DNA of 64,000 bases from Atopsyche davidsoni (Eukaryota; Arthropoda; Insecta; Trichoptera; Hydrobiosidae): NCBI GenBank assembly GCA_022113835.1, contig JAILWY010000010.1, positions 5,853,501 through 5,917,500 on the forward strand. The letters run 5' to 3'. The position numbers were made by a program, and so were the translations under genes. This document shows, piece by piece, positions 63,684 through 64,000 of this stretch. Below the pieces are notes generated by a model. It ran no database searches. It was not told the origin of the DNA and was given only the letters and a program-made list of their open reading frames with translations. Every line of letters begins with the position of its first letter. Position 1 is the stretch's first letter.

Positions 63684-64000
63684 CTAATTAATTTATAATT
63701 TTATGTTGGTGGTTACAAAATAATCTAATATATATAATAGCCATTGTGTGTATGTATGTTTCATCTTTTGCTTCTCTATAGAATATCTTAAAAGATACAG
63801 CGCTGATTTTTTGCACGTAAGTTTAGTAAATTTTTCCGCAGCTATGTGCCGAATTTCAAGACGATAGGATAATATTTTTATTTAAAAACTAATTTAATAA
63901 GGCTATAAAATATGCTTTAGCGAGTTTCAATATGTACGAATTATATGATTCTGTTCTTCACCGCGAGAATTTCAAATGTAGAACTTTTACAAAAAAAACA
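63684..64000 (-). other. Dynein intron running off the window
   Basis: AT-rich. Contains ATTGTGTGTATGTATGTTTC and a stretch up to about 63870 that looks like repeat debris, but no family is secure. No further dynein exon is visible before 64000. Confidence 0.6.

Noticed and set aside
63720..63870. Possible Helitron end (TCTAATATATATAATAG)
   Set aside because: No matching 3-prime hairpin end or coding part in the window.

Overview
The window is insect nuclear DNA: AT-rich, intron-rich genes with GT-AG (and some GC-AG) introns, mariner, Tigger and LINE relics, and a short TTAGG-type repeat. I cannot name the order or species. Intron density in the dynein gene would fit several groups.

Four protein-coding genes can be built exon by exon with consistent reading phase. 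(1) A proton-coupled amino acid transporter of the SLC36 or pathetic type, + strand, 2800-26071, 6 exons, 497 aa, with a first intron of about 20.4 kb. (2) A PRUNE-type DHH exopolyphosphatase, - strand, 31824-29285, 7 exons, 393 aa, two of whose introns start with GC instead of GT. (3) An uncharacterised arginine/serine-rich protein, + strand, 32702-39529, 9 exons, 312 aa, head-to-head with prune. (4) The C-terminal 2378 aa of an axonemal inner-arm dynein heavy chain of the DNAH6 class, - strand, 63683-46935, 37 exons. Its N-terminal part, including AAA1, lies beyond position 64000.

Layout: 1-1300 is a dead mariner inside a TA microsatellite. 1300-2450 holds relics, including an unidentified decayed coding stretch and a LINE tail. 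A TATA promoter near 2634 precedes the transporter. Its giant intron (2848-23242) carries LINE tails, microsatellites, a hairpin MITE and three GC-rich patches in otherwise AT-rich DNA. Transporter and prune are tail-to-tail (26-29 kb). Prune and the RS gene share an 877-bp promoter region. The RS gene and dynein are tail-to-tail across 39.5-46.9 kb, which holds a dead mariner and a duplicated block whose GC-rich core is unchanged. The dynein introns host a Tigger element, a pogo-like MITE, a Tc/mariner fragment and a large microsatellite.

The most unusual signal is a family of at least six short foldback repeats between 34.9 and 63.2 kb. The best copies are near-perfect palindromes with arms of about 80 bp. 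They share one fixed end sequence, and three are bounded by direct repeats of 11 to 16 bp. Five of the six lie in introns of the RS and dynein genes, so they would be transcribed as long hairpins. The genes do not form an obvious pathway; dynein belongs to motile axonemes, the others to general cell physiology.
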